Shown in pieces: positions 13,363-26,289 of a stretch of DNA of 64,000 bases. The translations under genes and the position numbers were made by a program. How positions within the stretch are numbered: position 1 is the first letter of the stretch; every line of letters starts with the position of its first letter. Source of the stretch: Flaccisagitta enflata (lineage: Eukaryota > Chaetognatha > Sagittoidea > Aphragmophora); the NCBI GenBank assembly GCA_965153355.1, contig OZ231128.1, positions 25,606,001 to 25,670,000 on the forward strand, read 5' to 3'. The notes under the pieces are model-generated. The model made no database searches. It was not told where the DNA came from and saw only the letters and a list, made by a program, of their open reading frames with translations.

Positions 13363-14426
13363 ACAGGGTTTTTCACGCCAACACGCCGATTACAAAATGA
13401 CATTTCTCAGCTGCTAGATATGAGAATCAAATTCTGAAAAAAGGTTTGTGCAGCTCGTGAGCTCCGATTTTGTCTGTTGACTTTGTTTATGGTTAGACTC
13501 CAAGACGAAATTCTTTGAAGGAACTCGATTTTTCCATTACTATTTCAGAAAAATGAATCCTCTGCTCCGTGAAACAAACCTCAACTTTAAAGAAACACTG
13601 CCTCAAAACGAATTAAGTTACAGACCTCAGATTGGTACCATTTCAAAGAGTTGTCTTTGCTCTTTAAAGTGCGACCAATCCGGGGTGGGTAGCTCAATTC
13701 ATCTAGAAGCAGTGCCTCTCCAAAGTTGATGATACTTGGTAGTGAAAGTTGGCCCCATGAGATCGTGGAGGAGCGCCATTTAACCATTAACTTCCGCAAT
13801 CTGGGGCAGGTGAAGTCGCTCAAAATGATGGCAATTACCAAAATTACATTAGAGTACTAACAGTAGGCCTTACTGGCTAACAGATTGACCTACCAGCTTA
13901 CTCGTGGAACAATAAAAAAGACGAACAGGAGGAAAAACGCAAAGTGAAGCTGCTTCTTTGGGAAAACATCTTTGAACAGTTTGATATCAAGTAACGGATG
14001 CTACGCGACTGCATGGTACTTTTTCAGTTCACTATTTCTACCAAAGGTAACGAATTAAAATCAAAATTGGAATTAACGAATTAACGAATTAACAAATTAA
14101 CAAATTAACAAATTAACGAATTAAAATCAAAATTGGAATTAAAATCAAAATTGGAATCTAAACTGTATTTTTGCTTCATTTGTTTTACATGTCCTAAGGA
14201 TTAAGCAATGCTTTCTCAAAGTGGCAATTTATTGGCACTTATCCAAATTCTGAGGATTTATTCACTCATTTATGTTGGGTAAACTACTTGGAATCAAACC
14301 ATCGCAATTTCAGATAACGAAATCGGAGCTCAACAGCTGTTTAAAACATTTTTCAGAAATCAATTATCATGTCTAGGGGCTGAGAAACGTCGTTTTGTAA
14401 TCGGCGTGTTGGCGTGAAAAACCCTG
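13363..14426. mobile_element. Foldback element, TIR at least 45 bp
   Basis: The left end starts ACAGGGTTTTTCACGCCAAC and continues CGCCGATTACAAAATGAC. The right end is its reverse complement with few changes, ending TTGGCGTGAAAAACCCTGT. Similarity continues inward through a GAGCTCCGATTT-type word and its inverse. An inner hairpin near 13635-13685 (CAGATTGGTACC with GACCAATCCGG) is related to the one at 60.0 kb. A 9-bp AATTAACRA array occurs at about 14073-14120. No coding sequence. No clear target duplication. Confidence 0.7.
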
Positions 14427-14939
14427 TAGCAATGAGACTATAAACCTTAACAAATCTGTTGTTTATCCCTGCTGTGACAAGCCAGTTTGATTCAATAAGT
14501 ATTAAATGTCTTTGCTCAAACCCTCTCAGCATTGTTCAGCTATGAACTTCGGAGCTAGGTTATAGATTATAGATAAAAAGCGTCATACCCCTTTGGCCCA
14601 ATGACTCATTGCAACTCCTCTATATTAGTCAATCTTTTATGGGACATCGCCTGGTTGTCTTTCTTTTTTACCAGATAACAGTATAAACATTGAATTCTTT
14701 AATAAAACATTATCTGGATACTTATCTAGATACTAGCGAAAAAAATCTAGATACTTTCTGGATACTTTCAGGGGCTCTTTCAGATACTTGGCCTCCACTT
14801 CATGTGGTGACCGAGTGACTAAGGACTTTTGCATACTGGGGAGGAAACGATAACTTCAAGAAAAGGACTGTACGGTTGAACAGTTGGCTGTATGTAATAA
14901 ATCAACACATGACCGAAATTTTTTAAACAGTTCTCTGTT
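14427..14939. other. No recognisable gene or repeat
   Basis: AT-rich unique sequence. TAGATACT/CTGGATACTT words recur locally near 14715-14770. Confidence 0.5.
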
Positions 14940-15160
14940 CTTCATGAATTCTTCTTCTTTTTGTTCTTCATCTTCCTCTTCTTCTTCTTCTTCTTCTTCT
15001 TCTTCTTCTTTCCTCTTCTTCATTTCTTCTTTTCCACTGTCTTCCTCCATTCCCCGCCCACGCCCTCCCTCTGCCCGAATCTTCTTCCATGACATTCACT
15101 CCCTCACGCTCACTTCCCTGCTTCTCCTCTTCTCTCTCTTTCTTCTTCTTCTTCTCTGAC
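14940..15160. repeat. (TTC)n pyrimidine-rich tract
   Basis: TTC repeats, purest at about 14979-15010, with pyrimidine-rich flanks. Confidence 0.85.
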
Positions 15161-15282
15161 TCTCATTCATCTGAGCTAAACAGAATTTCTATCTAGTGCT
15201 GAATCGTTGGTGAGCTTCAACATGTTGTGCCCCGTGGTGGCAAGTTGAATGGCAGGCGCATTTGCTGCTGTGGTCAAGACGA

Positions 15283-15665
<383 letters not shown>

Positions 15666-15859
15666 GACTCCAGCCTGACACTTCCATTAAGTGAGGCCAA
15701 CTTTTTCCCGCTCTCCGCGATACGATCACCTCTATTTTTTCCTTTTTCTCTCATTCTCCATCTTTTTGCCTCTTCCGACTCACTCTCAGGTCCCTCCATC
15801 CCAACGTCACTTCTTTTCCCACCATATTCACACAAGTTTCTTCTTTTTCAAATGCTTCT

Positions 15860-15982
15860 TTATATTCTTCTTCTTCTTCTTCCTCTTCTTCTCCTTCTTC
15901 TTCTTCTTCTTCTTCTTCTTCTTCTTCTTCTTCTTCTTCTTCCTCTTCCTCTTCCTCTTCTTCTTCTTCTTCTTCTTCTTTT
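15860..15982. repeat. (TTC)n microsatellite
   Basis: TTC repeats with TTCCTC interruptions. Confidence 0.95.
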
Positions 15983-17069
<1,087 letters not shown>

Positions 17070-17130
17070 GTTTCCAATTTCATTTCCAATTCCCTCGGTT
17101 GAGTTGAGCGCTGATCACCTTCGATGCGAA

Positions 17131-17566
17131 TTATGGTGTCACTTGTCACCCAACCTTAAACAGCCCCCCTCACCCACCACCACACCCGGGGTGTCACTTG
17201 TCACCCAACCTCGAACCCTCCCCTCACCCACCTTGGATGTCGCCATCACCACCACCACACCCCGGGTGTCACTTGTCACCCAACCTCGAACATCCCCCCA
17301 CACCCACCTTGGATGTCGCCGTCACCACCACCACACCCCGGGTGTCACTTGTCACCCAATCTCGAACATCCCCCCCTCACCCACCTTGGATGTCGCCGTC
17401 ACCACCACCACACCCCGGGTGTCACCTGTCACCCATGTTGGGTGACCCAATCGCCGTCACCTCCTCACTTTGGATGTCACCTGTCACCCACGGCCGTCAT
17501 CCCTCCCACCCTCTTGGATGTCGCCATGTCGTTCAAATGCCGTCACTGCTGCCACCTTGGGTGTCA
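17131..17566. repeat. Minisatellite of about 76 bp, interrupted downstream
   Basis: GGTGTCACTTGTCACCCAAC recurs at about 17131, 17188, 17265, 17341 and 17417, giving periods of about 57, 77, 76 and 76 bp, with CACCACCACCACACCCC between. The array decays to GTGTCACC units by 17566, is split by the hAT-like insertion, and resumes as CACCCAACC units at 18358-18385. Confidence 0.8.
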
Positions 17567-17574
17567 CCTTTCAC

Positions 17575-17654
17575 CAGAGGCGTATTTGGAGGGGAAGCAG
17601 GGGTAGCAGTGGCTGCCCCTAGCTATTGGATATTTTTTTTCATCGGGACACACC

Positions 17655-17738
<84 letters not shown>

Positions 17739-18352
17739 AAACAAGGAACAGAAAAGTAGGAAGCGGCAGATGAGGAGGAAGAGAATGAAGAAGAAAAAAA
17801 AATTGAATGTTCCCAATCGGCACCTGACTCCAGATTCAAAGAGATCAATCGGCACCATTGTTCAAAGGATAAGGTGTTTATTTCCATTTCCAATCAGATC
17901 ATTCTGTGTGATTCTACACTTCAGAACCTTTTCTGTCTCAACCTGAAAGAAGTTTGCAAGAAAAAAATTATGGCCGAGCTAACTTTCTCTATAACAACTT
18001 GACATGGACAAGGGATGTACAGGATGTCCCTGAATACACTTAATTCATTGTTTAAGATTACTGTTGGGTGAAGACATCAAGAATAAGAAGTGAAAAAATA
18101 TAAAGAGACCAAGAATGTTTTTTTGATATAAAGTCTGTTTTACAATTCCCTTTAAAAAATGTTCAGCAATAATTATTAGTAAAATTATATCAATATTTAA
18201 AATACTTTCTTTTTTTTAGTAAACAAAAATTTACAGTTGTTTACATTTCAGTTTTTTAAAAACTCATTTATCAGTTTTTATTGTGACAAAAATTTGTTGG
18301 GACACAAATTAGAGCCGGCTTCCCCAAAATTTCTGGCTCCCATACGCCGCTG
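17575..18352. mobile_element. hAT-like non-autonomous element with 8-bp TSD
   Basis: The ends are CAGAGGCGTATTTGG and, on the reverse complement of the right end, CAGCGGCGTATGGGA. The flanking octamer CCTTTCAC occurs immediately outside both ends (17567-17574 and 18353-18360), a perfect 8-bp target-site duplication as made by hAT transposases. The 778-bp interior has a (GA)n tract (about 17657-17735) and no transposase. TTGTTGGGACAC near the right end recurs in the element at 53215-54539, suggesting one family. The insertion splits the GTCACC minisatellite. Confidence 0.88.
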
Positions 18353-18360
18353 CCTTTCAC

Positions 18361-18879
18361 CCAACCGCCGTTGAACACCCAACCGATAATCTTTATATGT
18401 CCGTACTCTTTAGCAGTTACCAACACCGTTACCTATCCTCCACCTTTGCCTTGGCTGTCATTGGCCAATGCTTACCCGATAGAAATTTTTAGCATCTACT
18501 ACCACCCAATCGATATTCTCTATTCAAACTTACACTTTCATCCTCACTTCGCCTCGCTCTCGCTAAACAAAATTGAGCAGCAATCGGTCATGCACCACGA
18601 ATTACCGTGCGTGATTAACAAAACAAAATAATGGGAACGAGCAATGGATGGAACTAATTGCCGTAATTAGACTCACTAAACAAAAATTGACTTCGGGCCG
18701 GGAATGAATCAAGTGGCCAATCTGCAACAATCTGAAATCCTTTTAACTCTAGATGACTACCGGAGGGGGGGGGGAGAGGGGAGAGGGGAGAGGGGAGGGA
18801 ATGGAATGAAAATGATCATTGAAAAGCAATAACGATGAAATCTATTGTACTGACGCAGCAGGCCTCTTGATTGTAGTCA
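18361..18879. other. No recognisable gene
   Basis: After the tail of the interrupted minisatellite the sequence is unique; G-rich GGGGAGA repeats lie at about 18764-18800. Confidence 0.5.
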
Positions 18880-18884
18880 TCATA

Positions 18885-20036
18885 GGATTGCACATGGTCG
18901 CTCCCTGGCCAATTTCAGGCCTAAGAGGGTTGATTCGAGGCTGAAATGGCTGATTTGAGGCCTGAGAAGACTGATTTGAGGCTGATGGAAGGGCGCACGA
19001 AAAAACGAATAACCTTGGGGAAAAAAAAAATGGGGGAATTTTGAAACCTAATTCTATCTACCTTAAATTGCGAAAAACTAATTAAAATCGGTGATGTTTA
19101 GAAAGCTCTTTTAAAGATCTTTCATTTGAGTCGTGTCTGGAAACTCTGGCTCAAACCGTTTAAAAGTTAGAGCTATTCAAATGAGACTACCCCTTTTCTG
19201 CTCTGACCTCATGTGAAGAATGATTGCTCAACAAGAATTATCCAAAAACCATAGTAAAACTTCTCTGATTTAGATGAAATTTGAACTGAAAGCAATACAT
19301 ACCTTCATCTAACAGCTCCTAATAAATTATCCAAATCGGACAATTTTTTCTATCCTTTTTATCATGAGAAAGATTTGGAAATTTTCAAGAAAAACCCGAG
19401 GTAATGAGATAACGACCTGTTTCTTTTTAAATCATTTTGACTATGAAAATTTGATAAAAATCACAGCAATTTCATGATGGTTTTTAAGCTCTGGGAAAGA
19501 TCTTTAGGCTGGATCATCAAGAAAATGTTTTGTTATAACAGTAGAGAAATATATGCAACTGAAGCAAAGGATGTCAATTTTGGTCTGTTTCTCTAAGATC
19601 TGGAATAAAGAAGTATGAAAACCATAGTAAAAATCATCTGATTAACACAAAAATTTAACTGGTGTGAGATGACATACAAGCTAGTTACCAACTAAAATTT
19701 TGTGGCAATCGGATTAAGTTTTCTATCTTTATTGTGACTTTGAATTTTTTTTCCAATTCCTTTCCATTGAGATACGGGCAGACCAGAAAATGAGCAGTCT
19801 TATTCAAATCACTGTAGCTTCCAAACCATTTGAGCTAGAATTTCCAGACACAACTCAAATGAAAGATCTTTCGAAGAGCTTTCCAGGCATCACCAATTTT
19901 AACCTATTTTTCTTACATTAAGGTTCAGAAGAGAGGTTTTAAAAATCCGCCATTTTTTATTTCCCCAAGGTTAGACGAGACAAAGTCACTCTGTGTTCTC
20001 CAGGAACTTCTTCGTAGCCGCTGCCCAAAAAAACAA
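18885..20036. mobile_element. GGGCAGCGG-family element with 20-bp repeats and foldback
   Basis: It starts near GGATTGCACATGGTC, as does the copy at 57.39 kb. A 20-bp period GAGGC array follows at 18917-18985, then a foldback whose outer arms are ATAACCTTGGGGAAA (about 19010) and TTTCCCCAAGGTTAG (about 19959), with AAAGATCTTTCATTTGAGT and its inverse further in. The right end, CTGTGTTCTCCAGG...GCCGCTGCCCAAAAA, matches the end at 60.25-60.29 kb. The ORF that starts in this end is therefore not a gene. Confidence 0.6.
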
Positions 20037-20524
20037 CACAGGTCAAAATAGGCTGAGCGTTTATTCCTACGATCCTAAAAATCGCGTTTTGACGGAGGCT
20101 GCTTTCGAGGAACCGCGGACACAAAATCCGAGTTGTGCACAGAATGTGGTCGCACGGTCAGTGCCACACATCAATACTACTTCAGTAGGCACTTCCATCA
20201 CAGGTGAACGACACAGCGGCTTCACCACTCACCAGCCTCCGCTGTGGCCGAAAGCAACGTCCTCATTATGCACAGCAGTTTTTGAAGTACTGGTAATTCA
20301 ATACTTATTCATCCATATAAACCTTATTCGCGGATGGATATATAACCTGCGAAACAATGTTGCATACTTTTGACTAGGCCAATGTTTTCCTTTTTTCTTT
20401 GCCGTAATAAGATTTCTTCCTCAAGTGAGAAATAAGCTGAAATTTACTGTATTTTAATTATCGCCATTACAATGGACCAGCTATCTTAAAACTGCAATAT
20501 GCAAATGAGTATCTTGGCGCAGTA
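20037..20524. other. No supported gene
   Basis: A 126-codon plus frame begins in the neighbouring element's terminus and continues here without recognisable domains or splice support. Confidence 0.5.
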
Positions 20525-20630
20525 TTCGACTACTTGTCCGCGACTGTCTTGCCATGTATCCAGCATTGTTACATTCCCACCAAACTGTCCGCGACTGTCG
20601 TGCCGTGTATCCGGCCTTGTTCTCACAGGA
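20525..20630 (+). mobile_element. Two tail ends of the hairpin-headed family in tandem
   Basis: TGTCCGCGACTGTCTTGCC plus ATGTATCCAGCATTGTT, then CTGTCCGCGACTGTCGTGCC plus GTGTATCCGGCCTTGTT, about 53 bp apart. These match the distal ends of complete copies at 53.15 and 55.0 kb. No matching head was found upstream. Confidence 0.6.
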
Positions 20631-21112
20631 TCTGCCGGGATCTTTCCCATCCTGCCGAGAAGCGAAGCGCGTTGCTACAGAATAAAGACAGCCGTGACGC
20701 ACTTAAAAAGCAAAGCAATTGGAATTGTAACATGTACCATTCTTATCAATGTGATATTCAGGTATATTAGCCAACAGAGGAGACAGAGAGAGAACAACAG
20801 AGGGACGGACGCACCGACAGACAAGAACGACAAAGGGACGGACGCACTGACAAAGGAAACGAATGATGAAGCGACGCGACTGACAAGACGGGCAAAACGC
20901 GACAAAAAGGGCGTGAAAAAAATCAAATGATCGTGTTTAGCCTCAAGGCAAAGGTTGCAATACGAGCCAGACGGAAAGGGCGAGGGGGCAGAAGAGGATC
21001 GGAATATGGGAGTGAGGGAGTAGGATCACGGGAGTGCGGAAGTGGGATCACTTGGATGGTAAACGGAGGTTGGAGTTAGGAAACTGGTTGGGGTTCGGCG
21101 ACTAGGATTTTG
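20631..21112. other. No recognisable gene
   Basis: Contains a degenerate duplication, ACAAAGGGACGGACGCAC-type, near 20797-20845, and GGGAGTG words near 21005-21040. Nothing coding. Confidence 0.5.
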
Positions 21113-21496
21113 GGCAGCGGCCCCTTCTTCTTCTCCTCCTTCTTCGTACCCTCCCTCCCCCAACCTCCAGGCCCATATCTCAGCCTGGAGGCCCATATCC
21201 CAGCCCCGAGGCCCAAATCTCAGTCTTTAGGCCCAAATCCCACCCTCAAGGCCCAAATCCCAACCCCAAGGCCCAAATCCCAACCCCAAGGCCCAAATTC
21301 CAGTCTCTAGGGATTTGGGCCTCAAGACTGGGATTTGGGCCTCGAGGCTGGGATGAGGGCCTCCAGGCTGAGATATGGGCCTGGAGGCTGGGGGGAGGGG
21401 GGTACGGAGGAGGAGGAGAAGAAGAAGGAGAGAATTCCCCATATGTGTGAAAGCATAGGTCATCGACCACTTCCGGGCCGCTGCCCTGCTCCCCCC
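21113..21496. mobile_element. GGGCAGCGG-ended foldback with 20-bp repeat arms
   Basis: GGGCAGCGGCCCC at 21113 is mirrored by GGGCCGCTGCCC near 21476. Inside, GGCCCAAATCCCAACCCCAA-type units repeat every 20 bp (21190, 21210, 21230, 21250, 21270, 21290) and are mirrored from 21312 to 21400 as GGATTTGGGCCTC units. The distal CCCATATGTGTGAAAGCATA word also occurs at about 31327. Confidence 0.75.
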
Positions 21497-21784
21497 TCAA
21501 CTTCAACCACAACCTACTTAAGCAAGGCACGGGTATCGCTGACCATCTAACGCTTTTGCGACTATTTAGAGTGTGGACATCTACTACGACAGTGTCAATG
21601 ACACCTACCCGCCGCCTTCAATCATAGTCCGCGTTGGAGCGATTTTGCGTTGGAGCGATTTTACGTTGGAGCGATTTTCCGTCGGGGACAAAAAAGAGAA
21701 CAACAGAGTCAAAAATCGGTAAATAAACTGAAAGCAACAATTTAGACTTTTCTCTAGGCAGCGCCTCGGGAGAAGGGGGTCTTT

Positions 21785-21827
<43 letters not shown>

Positions 21828-22035
21828 CGTTTCGATATTCCACACCTATTTCCTCTTGCCTCCCATTCTTTTTTTATTCAGTGCCTTTATTTGTTTCATT
21901 GTTTGTTGTTTGTTTTTTTGTTTTTTGTTTTTTTTTAATCTTTGCTTCTTAGAAAGTTGGACAACATTACTACTCCACACTGTATAGAGAACAAGAGCCT
22001 TTGGAGCTCTTTGGAGCCACTTTCTCTCCTTCTTT
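21497..22035. other. Gene-free stretch with small repeats
   Basis: Three 16- to 17-bp units of GTTGGAGCGATTTT at about 21632-21680 and a (TC)n tract at 21787-21822. No gene. Confidence 0.6.
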
Positions 22036-22741
<706 letters not shown>

Positions 22742-22953
22742 ATGGCCGCCTGTGGGCGGCCTAACTACCACCTGTTAGCCACCTTACTGCCACCTATGGG
22801 CGGCCTCACTGCTGCCTGTGGGTGGCCTCACTGCCGCCTGTGGGCGGTCCCACTGCCGCCTGTAGGCGGTCCCATTGCCGCCTGTGAGCGGTCCCACTGC
22901 CACCTGTGGGCGGTCCCACTGCCCCCTTTGGGTGGTCCTACTGCCACCTGTGA
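22742..22953. repeat. 22-bp minisatellite, about 9 units
   Basis: The unit is close to CACTGCCGCCTGTGGGCGGTCC with scattered substitutions. It abuts the 29-bp array directly. Confidence 0.85.
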
Positions 22954-24985
22954 CATACATTGGAGAATTCTGAGCTGTGGGACATGTATTGGAGAAACCA
23001 GGGTCCTGTGACATACACCAGAGAATTCTGGGCTGTGTGACATACATTGGAGAAAACAGAGTGGTGTGACATACATCAGATAATTAAGGGCTGTGTGACA
23101 TACTTTGGAGAAAACTGGGTGGTGTGACATACATTTGAGAATTCTGGGCTGTGTGACATACATTGGAGAAAACTTTGTGGTGTGACATAGAACAGAGTAT
23201 TCTGAGCTGTGTGACAAACATCCGACAAAACTGGGTAGTGTGACATACATCAGAGTATTCTGGGCTGTGTGACAAACATCAGAGAAAATTCGGTGGTGTG
23301 ACATACATTGGAGTATTCTGAGCTGAGTGACATATATCGAAGAAAACTGGGTTGTGTGACATACATCGGAAAATTCTGGGCTGCATGACATACATCGGAG
23401 AAATCTGGGTTGTGTAACATACATCGGAAAATTTTAGGCTGTGTGACAAACATTGGAGAAAACTGGGTTGTGTGACATACATCGGAGAATTCTGGGCTGT
23501 GTGACATACATCGGAGAAAACTGGGTTGTGTGACATACATTGGAGAATTCTGGGCTGCGTGACATACATTGGAGAAAACTGGGTTGTGTGACATACATTG
23601 GAGAATTCTGGGCTGTGTGACATACGTTGGAGAAAACTGGGTTGTGTGACATACATCGGAGAATTCTGGGCTGTGTGACATACATCGGAGAAAACTGGGT
23701 TGTGTGACATACATCGGAGAATTCTGGGCTGTGTGACATACATTGGATAAAACTTGGTTGTGTGACATATATCTAAGAATTCTGGGCTGTGTGACATACA
23801 TCGGAGAAAACTGGGTTGTGTGACATACATCGGAGAATTCTGGGCTGTGTGATATACATCAGAGAAAACTGGGTTGTGTGACATACATCAGAGAATTCTG
23901 GGCTGTGTGACATACATCGGAGAAAACTGGGTTGTGTGACATACATCAGAGAATTTTGGGCTGTGTGACATACATTGGAGAAAACTGGGTTGTGTGACAT
24001 ACGTCAGAGAATTCTGGGCTGTGTGACATACATTGGAGAAAACTGGGTTGTGTGACATACATCGGAGAATTCTGGGCTGTGTGACATACATCCGAGATAA
24101 CTGGGTTGTGAGACATACATCGGAGAATTCTGGGCTGTGTGACATACATCAGAGAAAACTGGGTTGTGTGACATACATTGAAGAATTCTGGGCTGTGTGA
24201 CATACATCAGAGAAAACTGGGTTGTGTGACATACATCAGAGATTCTGGGCTGTGTGACATACATCGGAGAAAACTGGGTTGTCTGACATACATCGTAAAT
24301 TCTGGGCTGTGTGACATACATCGGAGAAAACTGGGTTGAGTGACATACATCTGAGAATTCTGGGCTGTGTGACATACATCGGAGAAAACTGGGTTGTGTG
24401 ACATACATCGGAGAATTCTGGGCTGTGTGACATACATCGGAGAAAACTGGGTTGTGTGACATACATCGGAGAATTCTGGGCTGTGTGACATACAGCGGAG
24501 AAAACTGGGTTTTGTGACATATATCGGAAAATTCTGGGCTGTGTGACATACATTGGAGAAAACTGGGTTGTGTGATATACATCGGAGAATTCTGGGCTGT
24601 GTGACATACATCGGAGAAAACTGGATTGTGTGACATATATCGGAGAATTCTGGGCTGTGTGACATACATCGGAGAAAACTGGGTTGTGTGACATACATCG
24701 GAGAATTCTGGGCTGTGTGACATACATCGGAGAAAACTGGGTGGTGTGACATACATCGGAGAATTCTGGGCTGTGTGACATACATCGGAGAAAACTGGGC
24801 TGTGTGACATACATCGGAGAAAACTGGGTTGTGTAACATACATCGGAGAATTCTGGGCTGTGTGACATACATCAGAGAAAACTGGGTTGTGTGACATACA
24901 TCAGAAAATTCTGGGCTGTGTGACATACATCGGAGAAAACTGGGTGGTGTGACATACATCGGAGAATTCTGGATGGAGAAAGCTG
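22954..24985. repeat. 29-bp minisatellite in 58-bp dimers, about 70 monomers
   Basis: Two alternating 29-mers share TGTGTGACATACATCGGAGA and differ in their last part: AAACTGGGT or ATTCTGGGC. The left third is more diverged; 23440-24960 is near-uniform. The minus-strand unit lacks stop codons in every frame, which creates several overlapping artefactual ORFs up to 297 codons. Confidence 0.95.
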
Positions 24986-25078
24986 GGTTGTGACACACGT
25001 ACGTACTAACGGAGAAAACTGTGGGAATTTAGTGTTCCACTATCGTGGAACACAACTTGATAAGGGAACTGAAAAGGA

Positions 25079-25198
25079 AGAAGAGGAAGAAGATGAAGAA
25101 GAATAGAAGAAGAAAAAGAAGAAGAAGAAGAAGAAGAAGAAGAGTAGAAGAAGAAGAAGAAGAAGAAGAAGAAGAAGAAGAAGAAAGAAGAAAGAAAA
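25079..25198. repeat. (GAA)n microsatellite
   Basis: Purine-only GAA repeats with short interruptions. Confidence 0.9.
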
Positions 25199-25560
25199 CC
25201 TAAATTAGAGTAAAGGAAGAAGCGAAGATGATGAAGAAGAACAAGGCGGATACAGCTGTGTACTCAAGTTGCGTGCCGGAGGCAGACTCTACGAAGCCAT
25301 TATACTATTCAAGTATTCTGCTTGAGAGGCAGTGATGCAAAAAATGCTCATAAATGCATGTAAAATGTCGAAGTGTTAACCAGTTGACCGATGAACAAAA
25401 CCGACATCGCGGGTAGAAGGCCATTCGGACGTGTAACATGCATGCATAAAACCGTCGATGCACACACACACACACACACCCACACACATACAGACACACA
25501 TACATAATCACACATTATCACACACACTTACACACACTTACACACAAACACACACATAAT

Positions 25561-25613
<53 letters not shown>

Positions 25614-25675
25614 TCAAAGAAAAAAATCCGTTTGTAATTCGACGCCCGAAATTCGGGCCGAATCCACAAAGATTC
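25199..25675. repeat. Spacer with (CA)n
   Basis: CA tracts at about 25459-25500 (interrupted) and 25563-25611 (pure). No gene. Confidence 0.8.
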
Positions 25676-26289
25676 AGCACTGCTTTCTGACAGAAGATTT
25701 GTGACAAGAGCCAAATATCACTCCTGGAGTTTTCATTTTTTTATAGGTCACTTAGAGTACAAATCGAGAACTATCGCTGGAAAAATCATCCCATAGCGCA
25801 TTTTGAAAAAAAGTCAAAAATCTATGATTTTAAGCTCATTGTATGAATAACTTTGCAGGTTGGTCGACTAGCATTTTTTGATGGCAGTATGTTAGTCCTG
25901 ATGAAATTCCCTTTCTTTTGATAATTCGCTTTATATAGTTTTAAAAAAGAAATAACATTTTCATATTTTGAGCCACCGTTACAAAAATTACAGCGGTGGC
26001 CTAAAATATGAAAACTCAATTTTTAATCAAAACCATATAGTGCGACCTATCAAATGAAAGGGAATTTTATCAGGATTGATAATATGCTGTTAGAAAAAGA
26101 GTCCGACCAAATTGAAAAATTCTTTGTGCAAGATAAAAGTAAAAATTATAGATTACATTTTTCAAAAATAAACAAAGATGTTTCCACTGAGATAATTCTT
26201 GATTTACCAATCCTATGTCCTATGCATGCAGAAAAACCCGGAGTGATATCATTCTTGTCCCAAATCTTCTGTCAGAAAGCAGTGTCAGG
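25676..26289. mobile_element. Foldback element of about 610 bp
   Basis: GCACTGCTTTCTGACAGAAG at the left is mirrored by CTTCTGTCAGAAAGCAGTG at the right. The arms continue inward (AAATATCACTCC with GGAGTGATATC) to a centre formed by GCCACCGTTA...AGCGGTGGC at 25971-25999. Arms are about 300 bp and diverged. No coding sequence. Confidence 0.75.

Noticed and set aside
19993-20373. 126-codon plus-strand ORF
   Set aside because: Its start lies in the GCCGCTGCCC terminus of a transposable element, and no domain is recognisable.
22954-24985. CRISPR-like array of 29-bp repeats
   Set aside because: The repeats are back to back with no unique spacers, and the sequence is from an animal genome. It is a tandem satellite.
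23250-24998. Overlapping minus-strand ORFs of 183-297 codons
   Set aside because: They are the same stop-free satellite read in three frames; no start, splice or codon signal distinguishes one frame.
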